Assembly: GCA_963803125.1 (NCBI GenBank)
Contig: CAWDLR010000003.1
Coordinates: forward strand, 186,001 to 250,000
Direction: 5' to 3'
Source: G963675935 sp963803125
GTDB taxonomy: Bacteria; Planctomycetota; Planctomycetia; Pirellulales; Thermoguttaceae
Length of the DNA: 64,000 nt
This document shows positions 46,266 to 55,154 of this stretch, one piece after another (the first letter of the stretch is position 1; each line of letters opens with the position of its first letter). A model generated the notes under the pieces. It was given only the letters and a program-made list of their open reading frames with translations, was not told where the DNA came from and did no database searches. A program made the position numbers and the translations under genes.

Positions 46266-47600
46266 ATGAAACGCGCCTTGTTGTACCTCGTAATCGTCGC
46301 CGTTGCCGCGGTCGCACGAGGGCAGGAGCCGCCTGCTGCGAATCGGGCGGATCCGCGGCGAACACCCGCCGTGGAGATCTTCCAACACTACAAGGACGCG
46401 GTCGTCTATCTGACCGGCCCGATGATCAACCCGCGCGAGCCGGCGGTGGAGGAGTTCTTTGCCCTTTCGTCGAGGCGGGTGGTGATGAGCTTGGGCGGCG
46501 GCTGCATTATCCACCCGTCGGGGTACGTGCTGGCGAACGCCCACGCGGTGGAGCGGCCCTTCTTTCACGAGGTGACGCTCAGCAACGGCCGGCGGCTGCC
46601 GGCGGAACTGCTGGCCGTGGTTCGCCAGTTCGATCTGGCGTTGCTGAAGGTCGAGGCGGGCTGGCCGCTGACGGCGGTCAAGCTCGCCCGCGACGGCGAC
46701 CTGATGATCGGCGAGCCGGTGATCGTGATCGGAAATCCCGAGGGGCTGCGGCTGACCTGCACGACCGGCGTGCTCAGTGCCGTGGGGCGGGCGACGCAGC
46801 CCAGCGGCCTGCCCGGCATCACCCTGCACGGCATGATCCAGACCGACGCCGCCATCAATCCCGGCAGTTCCGGCGGCCCGTGGTTCAACGCCCTGGGCGA
46901 AGTGATCGGAGTGACCGCCGCCCAAAAGCGAGACGCCGAGAATATCGCTTTCGGCGTTCCCGTGGCAGCCATCCGGCTGGTGCTGCCGGAGATGCTCGAC
47001 GTGGAGCGCCGGCAGGGGATCGCCAGCGGGGTACAATTGCTGCCGATCGGCCCGTGCATCGTAACGGCCGTCGTCGCCGGCTCGCCCGCCGTGACGGCCG
47101 GGCTGCGGCCGCGAGACGTTTTGACGAAACTCGACGGCCAACCGCTGGCCGCCCGGCTCGACTGGTGCTTCGCCCTGTTGGGCCGCAAGCCGCACGACTC
47201 GCTGGCATTGGACTTCACCCGCGGCGGTGTGGCGATGCACGCGTCGCTCGTGCTGGGCGAACGTCCCAAGCCGGACGGCGCCGCGATTCTCAAAACCCGA
47301 TACGGTTTGACGGCGATCCCGCTGGACAAGGCGAAGGCCGAGGCCACGTCGCTGCGCGTACGTCGCGGCGTGGTGATTACCGAGGTGGCGAAAGGCCCGC
47401 CGTGGAACTACGAGACGCTACTGACGCCGCCGCTGCCCGGCGACGTGCTGGCCAAGATCGACAGCATCCGCCCGCGCGATCTCGATCACGTGGGGCTGCT
47501 GCTGGACCGCATCCCGCCGAAGCGGAAGGTCGTGATGGTGCTGCTGCGGAAGACCGGCGACACCGTCACTCGCGTCGATCTGACCACCATGTCGCCGTAA
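46266..47600 (+). CDS. Secreted Deg/HtrA-type serine protease with PDZ domains
   Basis: 444 residues. GAGGA lies 8 nt before the ATG at 46266. A signal peptide (ALLYLVIVAVAAVARGQ) is followed by a trypsin-like domain with the triad His93 (LANAHAV), Asp123 (FDLALLK) and Ser202 (NPGSSGGPW). Two PDZ-like domains follow (VAGSPAVTAGLRPRDVLTKLDGQPL; VAKGPPWNYETLLTPPLPGDVLAKID). The protein is probably periplasmic and works on misfolded proteins. The Thr usual before the catalytic His is Asn here (ANAH). Confidence 0.88.
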   Translation: MKRALLYLVIVAVAAVARGQEPPAANRADPRRTPAVEIFQHYKDAVVYLTGPMINPREPAVEEFFALSSRRVVMSLGGGCIIHPSGYVLANAHAVERPFFHEVTLSNGRRLPAELLAVVRQFDLALLKVEAGWPLTAVKLARDGDLMIGEPVIVIGNPEGLRLTCTTGVLSAVGRATQPSGLPGITLHGMIQTDAAINPGSSGGPWFNALGEVIGVTAAQKRDAENIAFGVPVAAIRLVLPEMLDVERRQGIASGVQLLPIGPCIVTAVVAGSPAVTAGLRPRDVLTKLDGQPLAARLDWCFALLGRKPHDSLALDFTRGGVAMHASLVLGERPKPDGAAILKTRYGLTAIPLDKAKAEATSLRVRRGVVITEVAKGPPWNYETLLTPPLPGDVLAKIDSIRPRDLDHVGLLLDRIPPKRKVVMVLLRKTGDTVTRVDLTTMSP

Positions 47601-47604
47601 GGTT

Positions 47605-48162
47605 TTACGGCTCACTCGCGTTGCCGGGCGACAGTTCTCGCAGGGCCGCGGCGAAGACCCCGTACGCCGCGGCATCGAAAAGGACGAACCGCACCAATTC
47701 GGGCCGCTGGTTGCGTTCGAGGAAGTCGATCGCGGTCGAAATCGCGATCCGCGCCGCCTGCTGCATGGGAAAGCGGTAGGCGCCGGTGCTCAGGGCCGGC
47801 AGGGCGATGCTGCGGCAATCGTGCTCGGCGGCCAATTCGAGGCAGCGGCGGTAGGCGCCGGCCAACAGATCGGCCTCGCCGCGCTGGCCGCCCGACCAGA
47901 CCGGGCCGACGGCATGAATCACGTGCTTGGCCGCCAGCCGGCCGGCCGTCGAGATCACGGCGGAACCGGTGGGGCAGCCGTCGGGATAGCGGGCGTCGGT
48001 CTCCCGCATGATCTCCGGCCCGCCGCGGCGGTGGATCGCCCCGTCTACGCCGCCCCCGCCCGCCAAGCGGCTATTCGCCGCGTTGACGATCGCATCGACC
48101 TCTTGCAGGGTGATGTCCCCCTGGGTCAATTCGATCGTCCGACCGTGGATGGTGGCGTGCAT
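47605..48162 (-). CDS. Macro-domain protein (ADP-ribose-type hydrolase)
   Basis: 185 residues from the ATG at 48162. It has the ADP-ribose loop IVNAANSRLAGGGGVDGAIHRRGG and the second loop ALPALSTGAYRFP, plus KHVIHAVGPVW. This is the MacroD/YmdB class (O-acetyl-ADP-ribose or mono-ADP-ribosyl-protein deacylase), with the catalytic Asn/Gly-Gly-Gly-Val-Asp pattern intact. Its stop is 5 bp from the stop of the convergent protease gene. A palindrome fills the gap to the kamA-like gene. Confidence 0.9.
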   Translation of the reverse strand: MHATIHGRTIELTQGDITLQEVDAIVNAANSRLAGGGGVDGAIHRRGGPEIMRETDARYPDGCPTGSAVISTAGRLAAKHVIHAVGPVWSGGQRGEADLLAGAYRRCLELAAEHDCRSIALPALSTGAYRFPMQQAARIAISTAIDFLERNQRPELVRFVLFDAAAYGVFAAALRELSPGNASEP

Positions 48163-48168
48163 GGCGAC

Positions 48169-48247
48169 GTATCCGGCACACGCTGTGTGCCGCCCGACGC
48201 TCGTGTCGACGAAACTGCCCAAACGGCACACGGCGTGTGCCGGATAC
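48169..48247. repeat. GGCACACGCCGTGTGCC-family inverted repeat
   Basis: 24-nt arms (48169-48192, 48224-48247) have one mismatch. The element takes nearly all of the 89-bp gap between the macro-domain start and the kamA-like stop, so it supplies the upstream region of the macro-domain gene. Confidence 0.93.
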
Positions 48248-48251
48248 TCTT

Positions 48252-49553
48252 TTACATGTGATCGGGATAGCGATACACCTTCCCCTCGAAGTTCCTTAGC
48301 AGCAGGTCGTCGCCTTCGCGGCCGACGACGTAATTGGGTTGCAAGGGGATCTTGCCGCCGCCGCCGGGGGCGTCGATCACGTAGTTGGGCACGGCGTAGC
48401 CGGTGGTGTGGCCGCGGAGGCCCTCGATGATCTCCAGTCCTCTCGACACCGGCGTGCGGAAATGGGCCGAGCCGGTGATCGGGTCGCACTGGTAGAGGTA
48501 ATAGGGGCGGACCCGCATCCGCAGCAGCCGATGGACCAACTGCTTCATCGTCTCGACGTTGTCGTTCACGCCGGCCAGCAGCACCGTTTGCGAACCCAAC
48601 GGAATCCCCGCGTCAGCCAGCCGTGTGCAGGCCTGGAACGACTCGGGCGTGCATTCGTCGGGATGCAGGAAGTGCAGGCTCATCCAGAGCGGATGGTGCT
48701 TCCGCAGCATCCGGCACAACTCCGGGGTGATTCGCTGCGGCAGCACGGCGGGCATCTTGCTGCCCATCCGCAAGAACTCGACGTGGGGGATTTCCCGCAA
48801 GCGGGTGAGAATCCAGTCGAGCCGCTCGTCGCTCAGCGCCAGCGGATCGCCGCCGGAGATCAGCACGTCGCGGATGGCCGGGGTGCGGCGGATGTAGTCA
48901 AACGCCGCCTCCAGCCGGGCTTCGGCCGGGGCGATCGCGCCGTGACCCACCATCCGCGAGCGGGTGCAGTAGCGGCAGTAGCTCGAACAGACGTTGGTCA
49001 CCAGCAGCAGCACGCGGTCGGGATAGCGATGCACCAGGCCGGGCACGGGGCTATCGCCGTCTTCGCCCAGCGGATCGTCGGCCTCGCCCAGGCCGCGGTG
49101 GAGCTCGGCGACGGCTGGAATCACCGTTCGCCGCAGGGGCTGGTTCTGGTCGTCGCGCGAGACCAGGCTCATGTAGTAGGGGGTGACGCTGACCGGCAGC
49201 ATGGCGCCCTGGGAAAGGGCCGCCCGCTCGTCCTCCGAGAGGACCAACACTTGCTCCAATTGGGCCAGGGTTCGCAGCCGATTTCTAGCCTGCCAGCGCC
49301 AATCGTTCCAATCGCGATCGGGAACCGCGGGATAGAAGGCCTTGCGGAAAGCCCTGGTTTGGAAGGTGCTCCGGGGAGTCCGGCCCGACGCGGGACCGCT
49401 GGAGAAGATATCGCGTCGGGCGGCTATAGGTGGCCGTTTCGGCCGGGAGAATCTCGCTACAACACGAGGAGGCAGGAATTGGACCGTCGTACTCGGAGGC
49501 TCCTCATCATCTGCACACGAGTACGAGCACGTCTCAGCATCAATGCTGGCCAT
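48252..49553 (-). CDS. kamA: Lysine 2,3-aminomutase-like radical SAM enzyme
   Basis: 433 residues. AGGAGA lies 9 nt before the ATG at 49553. The radical SAM cluster motif is NVCSSYCRYCTRSRMVG (CxxxCxxC). Other family blocks are FRKAFYPAVPDRDWNDWRWQ, DVLISGGDPLAL, HFLHPDECTPESF, QTVLLAGVNDNVETMKQLVH, PYYLYQCDPITGSAHFRTPV and the PLP-Lys region PGGGGKIPLQPNY. It moves the alpha-amino group of lysine (or a related residue) to the beta carbon. Length is closer to KamA than to EpmB. The N-terminal 60 residues are poorly conserved-looking. Confidence 0.85.
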   Translation of the reverse strand: MASIDAETCSYSCADDEEPPSTTVQFLPPRVVARFSRPKRPPIAARRDIFSSGPASGRTPRSTFQTRAFRKAFYPAVPDRDWNDWRWQARNRLRTLAQLEQVLVLSEDERAALSQGAMLPVSVTPYYMSLVSRDDQNQPLRRTVIPAVAELHRGLGEADDPLGEDGDSPVPGLVHRYPDRVLLLVTNVCSSYCRYCTRSRMVGHGAIAPAEARLEAAFDYIRRTPAIRDVLISGGDPLALSDERLDWILTRLREIPHVEFLRMGSKMPAVLPQRITPELCRMLRKHHPLWMSLHFLHPDECTPESFQACTRLADAGIPLGSQTVLLAGVNDNVETMKQLVHRLLRMRVRPYYLYQCDPITGSAHFRTPVSRGLEIIEGLRGHTTGYAVPNYVIDAPGGGGKIPLQPNYVVGREGDDLLLRNFEGKVYRYPDHM

Positions 49554-49853
49554 CTAGAAACATCTCCTGGGATCCAGTGGAGAAACGGGGGTTCGACATC
49601 CGAATCGGCCCCTCAGAAACGATGCCCCGAGGCATAGACTCCGTTAACAACCCGGGGCGGTTCTCCTTTTCCTAATACCTTTCGGCAATACGATCAGGAA
49701 CTTGAAGTAATTCATACCGCGGATCGCAAAAATGTCAAGAGGAAAACCGGTCGATGGACGGGGACGGTCCCGATTTTCGTGTCGGGGGACTGTCCCGATT
49801 TTCGCGTCAACGAAAATGGGACTGTCCCCCTTTGACGCCCCATGCAGGAAGAA
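49554..49853. other. Gap with GGGGAC-TGTCCC repeat cluster
   Basis: It carries two forward arms (49760-49779 and 49785-49804) and one inverse arm (CGAAAATGGGACTGTCCCC, 49811-49829) of the element found inside the PIG-L gene. Nothing coding is seen. Confidence 0.75.
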
Positions 49854-50606
49854 TCACCCCTTAACCAGTTCCACACAGATGCCGCCGGCGCGAAGCACTT
49901 TGTGCATCGTCGTGTACCAGAGCTCGCGGCGCCACTGAAGCCCGACTTCCTCGCAAATCTGGGCCAATTCGCGGCGATTGTAGGTGCGGCAACACCAGAC
50001 GCGGCTAGTCCACGCGCCGCCGAAAGTGTCTTCAGTGGTCAACAGCAGCATCCGCCCGCCGATCACCATCACGCGGCTGAGCTCCGAAAGTCCGCGACGC
50101 GGGTCGGGCAGGTGCTCCAGCACGTAACCGCAAGTGACGCAGTCGAAGGAGGCGTCGGCAAAAGGCAATCGCGCCAGGTCGGCCACCACGAACCGCGGCC
50201 GGTCGCTCTTCAGGCGATTTCGCGCCCGGCGGAGCATCTCGTGCGAGATGTCAAAGCAAGTAATCTCGGCTTCCGGATCGGAATACTTGACGAGATGTTT
50301 GACGATCTGCCCGGCCCCGCTGCCGACGTCGAGGACGTGGCGGGCGCCGCGAAGATCGAACTTCCGCTCGCGGAACATGCGGGCCCCCAGCGGCGTGTGC
50401 AACGAGAGCAGGCTACATGTGGCCAGGATCGCGCCCTGAGGGCCGCCGTAAACGTCGCGGACCTTCTCCTGGTACTCCTCGACGCTGACCCGATCGATCA
50501 GCCCGTTCTCCAGCAGCCGGTTCAACACCGGCTTGGAGCGCCGGCTCGATGCGGCGACATGCCTTCGGCCGCGAGAAACACGGCGATGATCCGTCTGTGG
50601 CGCCAT
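49854..50606 (-). CDS. Class I SAM-dependent methyltransferase
   Basis: 250 residues. SAM motif I VLDVGSGAGQIVKHL, motif II EITCFDISHEML, the acidic motif FVVADLARLPFADASFDCVTCGYVLEHLPDPRRGLSEL and a C-terminal extension RRELAQICEEVGLQWRREL. This is the UbiE/Methyltransf_11 class. The acceptor (quinone, lipid or small molecule) cannot be assigned. The first 25 residues are basic. Confidence 0.85.
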   Translation of the reverse strand: MAPQTDHRRVSRGRRHVAASSRRSKPVLNRLLENGLIDRVSVEEYQEKVRDVYGGPQGAILATCSLLSLHTPLGARMFRERKFDLRGARHVLDVGSGAGQIVKHLVKYSDPEAEITCFDISHEMLRRARNRLKSDRPRFVVADLARLPFADASFDCVTCGYVLEHLPDPRRGLSELSRVMVIGGRMLLLTTEDTFGGAWTSRVWCCRTYNRRELAQICEEVGLQWRRELWYTTMHKVLRAGGICVELVKG

Positions 50607-50747
50607 GGTCGCAGATTGATTGCCCCGCGGAGCTTCAATGCACTCTTCCGATGGATACCTGGCGAAGATTGCGCTTCAACATAACGCCAAGCGGCGGAAA
50701 TATCTGTTGCACTAAGGTGTGATCTACGCTGCTGCGGTTCGCAGACG

Positions 50748-50816
50748 CGTAGGTTATGCTTCAGCATAACACTCTGACACACAATGCTTTCCGTTATGCT
50801 AAAGCATAACCTACGG
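50748..50816. repeat. TAGGTTATGC-family palindrome
   Basis: CGTAGGTTATGCTTCAGCAT and, 30 nt on, GTTATGCTAAAGCATAACCTACG form arms that are complementary except near the centre. It lies between the methyltransferase and BatA genes. Confidence 0.9.
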
Positions 50817-50845
50817 CTGCTGCTGCTATGTTCCGCCGATTCTCA

Positions 50846-52819
50846 TCAATACACTCTTCGGACGTAGATATACCATTCCAAGAGCAATACCGCTAGGCCA
50901 GCCAGGGCCAGATGCTTCCAGATTTCGCGGCGACCGGCCTCCCAACTCTTTTCGCCCTTTACACTTACGTCGCCGATCTTGATGGCAGGCGAAACATCAG
51001 GGCGGATCGCGCTTTCGGCCGGATCAAACAGATTTACGGTGAACCGCCGCACCGTCTTGCCGCTCGAACGGACCTCGTACACGCCCAATTCACTGGTGTC
51101 GTTTAGCACGGCCTTGCCCAGCCTGGCCGGAAGCTCGACCGTCCGCCCCGTCGGCGTGCGAACCTCGACCGCGGTGGCCGACTCCAATGATATGGGCGTG
51201 CCCGGCCGAATCGTACCCCCCTCCAGCCCATTGGCGTTGCCGCCAAGGCAATCGAGTAGATTGAGGATGAATACGGGAAAACTCGGCCGAATCCACCAGT
51301 TAGTGCCCATGAATCGCTTCGTCGCTCCGCCCGGCTCGATCGTCTCGTCGACGGTCACGAAACCGAGCACCACGTCCTGGAAGGCATCGCGCGGGGTGAG
51401 GGCCACGAGCGGACCGGCGTCGGAATCGACCAACACCCGCCCGCCGCGCGGCGGCCGCAGCGGCGTTGCCTCGGCGATCAAAACGTCCCCCATGTCGATC
51501 CATTGCAGCAACGGATGGGCGGTCTCCACGTCGATGATCTGCGGCGAAGCGGTCTTCGCCTCCGCCGACCAGCCGCCCTCGGGCGGAAGACTGCCGAGGA
51601 ACAGCGTGTTGGCCGCCGGCATCCGCTCGGGCCGGCAGCGGTCGAAAATCGCCAGTTGCCAACCGCCCGACGCCGCCTGGTCCCTGTACGCCCTCGTCTT
51701 GAGAAAGCTGGGCAATTCGATCTGCACGTCGGCGACCTCGGCCGCCTCCTTCGTTCGCAGGGCCAGCCGCAACGGCTCATTGCCCGTGGTGACAAACAAC
51801 ACGTGGCTTCGCCGCGGCGGGTTGATGACTGCGTAGGCTGCGTCGTCTAGGGCAAGCTGGTCGTCGGTGTCGGCCTTCAACTCCAAAATCGCCGAGCCGG
51901 CCGCGTTGAAATCGAAGTTCACCCCGCGGCTCTCCGTCGGCGATACCTCGACGTCGTTGGCGTCGACCACCTCGCCGCCGCGAAACAGCCGCAGCGGCAC
52001 CTTGACCGTCTCTCGGCCGAAGTTTTCCACCCGGGCAAAGGCCTGGAGCCGGTCGGGCTTGGTCTCGTTGCGGCGGACGCTGAAGGCCGTGATGCCGACG
52101 TTCCGCGCGTCCGGCGACCCGATCGGAATGAACTTCGCCTCCAGATTGCCCAGGGCAAAACCGGCCACCGAGCCGAACCGCCCGTCGCTGAAAATGTAGA
52201 GCGAAGCCGGCATCGCCTCGGCCACGCGGACGTCGCTTAGGCTCTCGGCGCTGCGGCCGGGATTGGCCAGCCCCGCCGCCAGCTTCAGCGCTTCCAGCAG
52301 CGACGTGCTCCGCACGGTGGGCCGAATCGCGTCCAGCGCCTGGTGCAACTGCTGGCGGCTGTCGGTGAAACTCTGCTCGACTCGGGCCGAGTTGCAGAAA
52401 CTAATCAACATCGCCGCGTCGCCCGAGCGCATCTGGTCGATCAGCTCGCCCACCTGCCGCTTGGCCTCGTCCAGCCGCGTCGGCTTCACGTCGCTGGCCG
52501 ACATGCTGGCCGAATTGTCCACCAGGAAGATGAAGCGGTTGCCGAGCAGTTTCGTCCCCTGCCAGCTCGGCCGCAGCAGGGCGAAGACCGCCAGCGCGAC
52601 GATCAATAATTGCAGGAATAGCAGCAGGTTTCGCCGCAGCCGCTGCCAGATGGAGTTGACGTGCAGGTCTTCAGTCGATTTCCGCCAGAGGTAGGTGCTG
52701 GGCACTTCGACCGGCCGCCGCTTCAATTTCAAGAAGTACAGCAGCACGATCGCCGGCGGCACCGCCGCCAGGATTGCCCATTGCCACCAGGAGAGCATGT
52801 TGAGGAAGTTGGGGAGCAT
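50846..52819 (-). CDS. BatA-like membrane protein with VWA domain
   Basis: 657 residues from the ATG at 52819. An N-terminal double-TM BatA domain (WWQWAILAAVPPAIVLLYFLKLKRRPVEVPSTYLW; RNLLLFLQLLIVALAVFALLRPSW) is followed by a von Willebrand A domain with the MIDAS start FIFLVDNSASMSASD and IFSDGRFGSV. A beta-rich middle and a C-terminal TM (HLALAGLAVLLLEWYIYVRR) complete it. Such proteins belong with MoxR ATPases and DUF58 proteins. Here the DUF58 gene lies 1.2 kb upstream on the same strand, separated by a TA pair and a nucleotidyltransferase. Confidence 0.9.
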   Translation of the reverse strand: MLPNFLNMLSWWQWAILAAVPPAIVLLYFLKLKRRPVEVPSTYLWRKSTEDLHVNSIWQRLRRNLLLFLQLLIVALAVFALLRPSWQGTKLLGNRFIFLVDNSASMSASDVKPTRLDEAKRQVGELIDQMRSGDAAMLISFCNSARVEQSFTDSRQQLHQALDAIRPTVRSTSLLEALKLAAGLANPGRSAESLSDVRVAEAMPASLYIFSDGRFGSVAGFALGNLEAKFIPIGSPDARNVGITAFSVRRNETKPDRLQAFARVENFGRETVKVPLRLFRGGEVVDANDVEVSPTESRGVNFDFNAAGSAILELKADTDDQLALDDAAYAVINPPRRSHVLFVTTGNEPLRLALRTKEAAEVADVQIELPSFLKTRAYRDQAASGGWQLAIFDRCRPERMPAANTLFLGSLPPEGGWSAEAKTASPQIIDVETAHPLLQWIDMGDVLIAEATPLRPPRGGRVLVDSDAGPLVALTPRDAFQDVVLGFVTVDETIEPGGATKRFMGTNWWIRPSFPVFILNLLDCLGGNANGLEGGTIRPGTPISLESATAVEVRTPTGRTVELPARLGKAVLNDTSELGVYEVRSSGKTVRRFTVNLFDPAESAIRPDVSPAIKIGDVSVKGEKSWEAGRREIWKHLALAGLAVLLLEWYIYVRRVY

Positions 52820-52850
52820 GACACTAGTTGCGGTGCCGCCATATGGCGAG

Positions 52851-53195
52851 CTACCTCTCCGGTCGAAGCAGTTCTCGCAGAGACTCGCCGATTCGCTCCA
52901 GCACTCCGCGGCGGACACGGCCAAAACGGGCGACGATCAGGGATTGTGCAAGCGCATAGATCCGATCCACCCTGACGGTTCCGGGGTGGTTCAGTCGGCC
53001 GCGCTCCAGGTCGCCAGACCCGATTACGAAACCGTACTGAACTGACGCCGGATTAGAGGTCATAGCTACCACGACCATGTCAGCCGTGGAACGATGGTAG
53101 GCGTCGTTTGAGATTACGATGACTGGTCGCCGCTTTCTGGAGGAAAGGTCGGTGAATGGGATCGGCAAGAGAACGATCTCACCCTGGAGCAGCAT
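52851..53195 (-). CDS. MazF/PemK-type toxin
   Basis: 114 residues from the ATG at 53195. The PemK/MazF fold shows as GEIVLLPIPFTDLSSRKRRPVIVISN at the start and NHPGTVRVDRIYALAQSLI...GRVRRGVLERI. MazF family members cut mRNA at short sequences when freed from the antitoxin. The gene overlaps the upstream antitoxin by 17 bp, the usual order. BatA begins 31 bp downstream, so the pair lies inside the BatA-DUF58 transcription unit. Confidence 0.88.
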   Translation of the reverse strand: MLLQGEIVLLPIPFTDLSSRKRRPVIVISNDAYHRSTADMVVVAMTSNPASVQYGFVIGSGDLERGRLNHPGTVRVDRIYALAQSLIVARFGRVRRGVLERIGESLRELLRPER

Positions 53196-53412
53196 TGTTC
53201 CAATCCTCATCATCCAAGGCGTTGTCCCAGAAGCCAAGGGTACTCTGCGCCGCTGCGGTGAGATCGGCAAAATCATCGATCTTCTCGACAACGAACACCG
53301 CCACTTTCGAGCCCGGCGAAAATGGAACCGTCAGTTCGAGCTTTCCGCCCTGTTGAACCTCGGCGTCGTACTTTAGCGCAGCCTGTGACGGGTGAGTAGC
53401 TTGTGGGGCCAT
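53179..53412 (-). CDS. Antitoxin of the MazF-like pair
   Basis: 77 residues. Beta-type N-terminus (KLELTVPFSPGSKVAVFVVEK) and an acidic, Trp-containing C-terminus (AQSTLGFWDNALDDEDWNN) resembling toxin-binding tails of small antitoxins. It overlaps the toxin start. I assign it by position and tail, not by a DNA-binding motif; the N-terminal domain might be an AbrB/SpoVT-like remnant or a non-DNA-binding type. Confidence 0.8.
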   Translation of the reverse strand: MAPQATHPSQAALKYDAEVQQGGKLELTVPFSPGSKVAVFVVEKIDDFADLTAAAQSTLGFWDNALDDEDWNNAAPG

Positions 53413-53494
53413 GATGTACCTCCGCTAATATTTTATCCCGCTCTCGCACGGGCCGCAATTGACTCAGTTGTGACCAATTACTCCTCGTCCCCCT

Positions 53495-54034
53495 CTAAAG
53501 CCCTTCAGGTGGCAGGACCTGCCGCTTCAATTCATCGGTTAGCAGACTCCAAAGGTCGGGATGCGACTCGACAAGTCTCGCGATGTCGCCGAGGTCCTTG
53601 ATTCGCTTGCTCTGCCGTCTCTTCGGGTCGCTCCAGGCCCGAATTTTCCCTTGGAGCGTGTCCTCCAACGACGCCACGCGCATTAGAATGCCGTGGACGT
53701 CGGCCGGCACGGAGCGCGAGGGAAAGTCGCGATAGAATTCCTCGGTGCTGAGCTGAAGGCTGATCTTCGAGCGGCCCTGGAAGTTGACCGACCAATCGAA
53801 CCTCTCGCTGCGAAACCCCGCCTCCTCAAGAGCAGCGATTGCGCGCTCCACGGCGTCGGCGACAACGACGAAATCAACGTCTTGCGTAACCACCGGCTCG
53901 GCGGCCCAATGGTTGACCGCGATCCCGCCAATGGCGCACCAGACAACGTCCGCTCGTTCGAGGCAATCGACCATCCGCATCACGTCGTCCGTGCCGCCGG
54001 AGGTCTGCCAATCGAAGAACTGTTTCGAGGTCAT
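53495..54034 (-). CDS. Nucleotidyltransferase-fold protein (AbiEii/MNT-like)
   Basis: 179 residues from the ATG at 54034, whose start overlaps the DUF58 stop (ATGA). The nucleotidyltransferase motif is IGGIAVNHWAAEPVVTQDVDFVV (G-G-x-A-x-N then D-x-D). A Thr of the usual R-x-T-x-D is Thr-Gln. The C-terminal half (LEDTLQGKIRAWSDPKRRQSKRIKDLGDIARL) fits proteins of this class that act in toxin-antitoxin or phage-defence pairs. No HEPN partner is next to it. Confidence 0.82.
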   Translation of the reverse strand: MTSKQFFDWQTSGGTDDVMRMVDCLERADVVWCAIGGIAVNHWAAEPVVTQDVDFVVVADAVERAIAALEEAGFRSERFDWSVNFQGRSKISLQLSTEEFYRDFPSRSVPADVHGILMRVASLEDTLQGKIRAWSDPKRRQSKRIKDLGDIARLVESHPDLWSLLTDELKRQVLPPEGL

Positions 54035-54990
54035 CGCACTAGTCCCCGCGTCGCCAAATATCCCGTCAGAAGTTGCTCGATCGGCGTTTCGCTGCGGGCA
54101 AGCAGGTACATCATGCCGCGGCGGGAACAGAAATCGCGGGCGGAATCGACGAAGGCGGCCAGCGTCTGCTTGTAACGCTTCATCAGCGGAACGGTGATCG
54201 TCACCTCGGCCACGTCGCCGTCTTCGCAATCGACCAGCCGCAAGTCGCCCTGCACGTCGGGATCGAACTCCTCGGGCGAAAGCACGTGGATCACGTAGAC
54301 GTCCATCTGCCGCGAGGCCAGATAGCGCAGGGCCGACTCGTAGCCGCCCTTGTCCATCAAGTCGCTAATCAACACGACGATGCCCTTGCCCGAGTTGCGC
54401 AGGCAGAAGTTCTTGACCCCCTTGGCCAGCGAAAAAGGGGACATCACTGATTTTCGCCCGGCCGAGGAAGGAGAACTTGCCAAGTCTGCCAAAATCAGTG
54501 ATGTCCCCTTTTTCGCCTCGATCTGCTCGAGATGGTCGAGCATCCGCCAGAGGCTGCGGCGGCCGCGGAAGGCGGGGGCGGCCTCGCGCACCGATTGGCC
54601 GATCGTCTCGACCTTGACCCGATCGCCGCGCACCAGCCCGATGAACCCGAGCGCGGCCGCCAACTGCACGGCAAACCGCAGCTTCGTCGGGTTGCCAAAA
54701 TCCATCGAACTGCTGGCGTCGATCAGGGCGTAGAAGTGCAGGTCCTCCTCTTCGAGAAACATCTTCAAGAAGAGTTTCTCCAGCCGGGCGTAGGTGTTCC
54801 AATCGACGAACCGCAGGTCGTCGCCGGGGACGTAATTGCGGAAGTCGGCGAACTCGACGCTCTGCCCTTTCCGCGGACTGCGGCGTTCCCCCTTCATCCG
54901 CCCGCGAAACACCTTGCGGCTGACCAACTCCATCTTCTCCAGCCGGGCAAGCAACTCGGGACTAAGCAGCGTTGAGGCAGGCTGATCCAT
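54031..54990 (-). CDS. DUF58 protein with internal palindrome insertion
   Basis: 319 residues. The DUF58 pattern is FRGRMKGERRSPRKGQSVEFADFRNYVPGDDLRFVDWNTYAR and FYALIDASSSMDFG, a VWA-like domain with its MIDAS start, plus VVLISDLMDKGGYESALRYLA. DUF58 proteins partner MoxR ATPases and BatA. Between IEA and VKNF, about 25 extra residues (KKGTSLILADLASSPSSAGR...SPF) are encoded by a perfect 26-bp inverted repeat (54429-54516) and keep the frame. MoxR itself is not in the window. Confidence 0.9.
   Translation of the reverse strand: MDQPASTLLSPELLARLEKMELVSRKVFRGRMKGERRSPRKGQSVEFADFRNYVPGDDLRFVDWNTYARLEKLFLKMFLEEEDLHFYALIDASSSMDFGNPTKLRFAVQLAAALGFIGLVRGDRVKVETIGQSVREAAPAFRGRRSLWRMLDHLEQIEAKKGTSLILADLASSPSSAGRKSVMSPFSLAKGVKNFCLRNSGKGIVVLISDLMDKGGYESALRYLASRQMDVYVIHVLSPEEFDPDVQGDLRLVDCEDGDVAEVTITVPLMKRYKQTLAAFVDSARDFCSRRGMMYLLARSETPIEQLLTGYLATRGLVR
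54429..54516. repeat. Perfect inverted repeat AAAAAGGGGACATCACTG inside the DUF58 gene
   Basis: 26-nt arms at 54429-54454 and 54491-54516 are exactly complementary around 36 nt. AAAAAGGGGACA ends resemble the AAAAAGGGGTCA arms at 20296. Confidence 0.96.
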
Positions 54991-55046
54991 GCCGTCATCC
55001 TAAGGGGGAGAGCGGTCGGCAGTCAAGAAGCCCGCGCGGCACGGGC

Positions 55047-55138
55047 GAGTAACGGATTTCGGCGATGGCGGTTCTTGGGGCTGGCGGAGGGCGTTTGTCC
55101 GCGGCAGCGCTTCCCTTCGGGGCGCGGCTAAACGGCGG
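55047..55138. repeat. Direct repeat downstream of the propeller-glycosidase gene
   Basis: AGTAACGGATTTC...GGAGGGCGTTTGTCCGC...CGCTTCCCTTCGGGGCGCGGC. The other copy, in the same orientation, is at 58481-58565 upstream of the gene. Confidence 0.9.
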
Positions 55139-55154
55139 ATGGAAGCTGCCGACT

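Noticed and set aside
49760..49829. GGGGAC repeat cluster considered as a transcription terminator
   Set aside because: Three arms with GC-rich loops and no T-run; it matches the mobile palindrome in the PIG-L gene.
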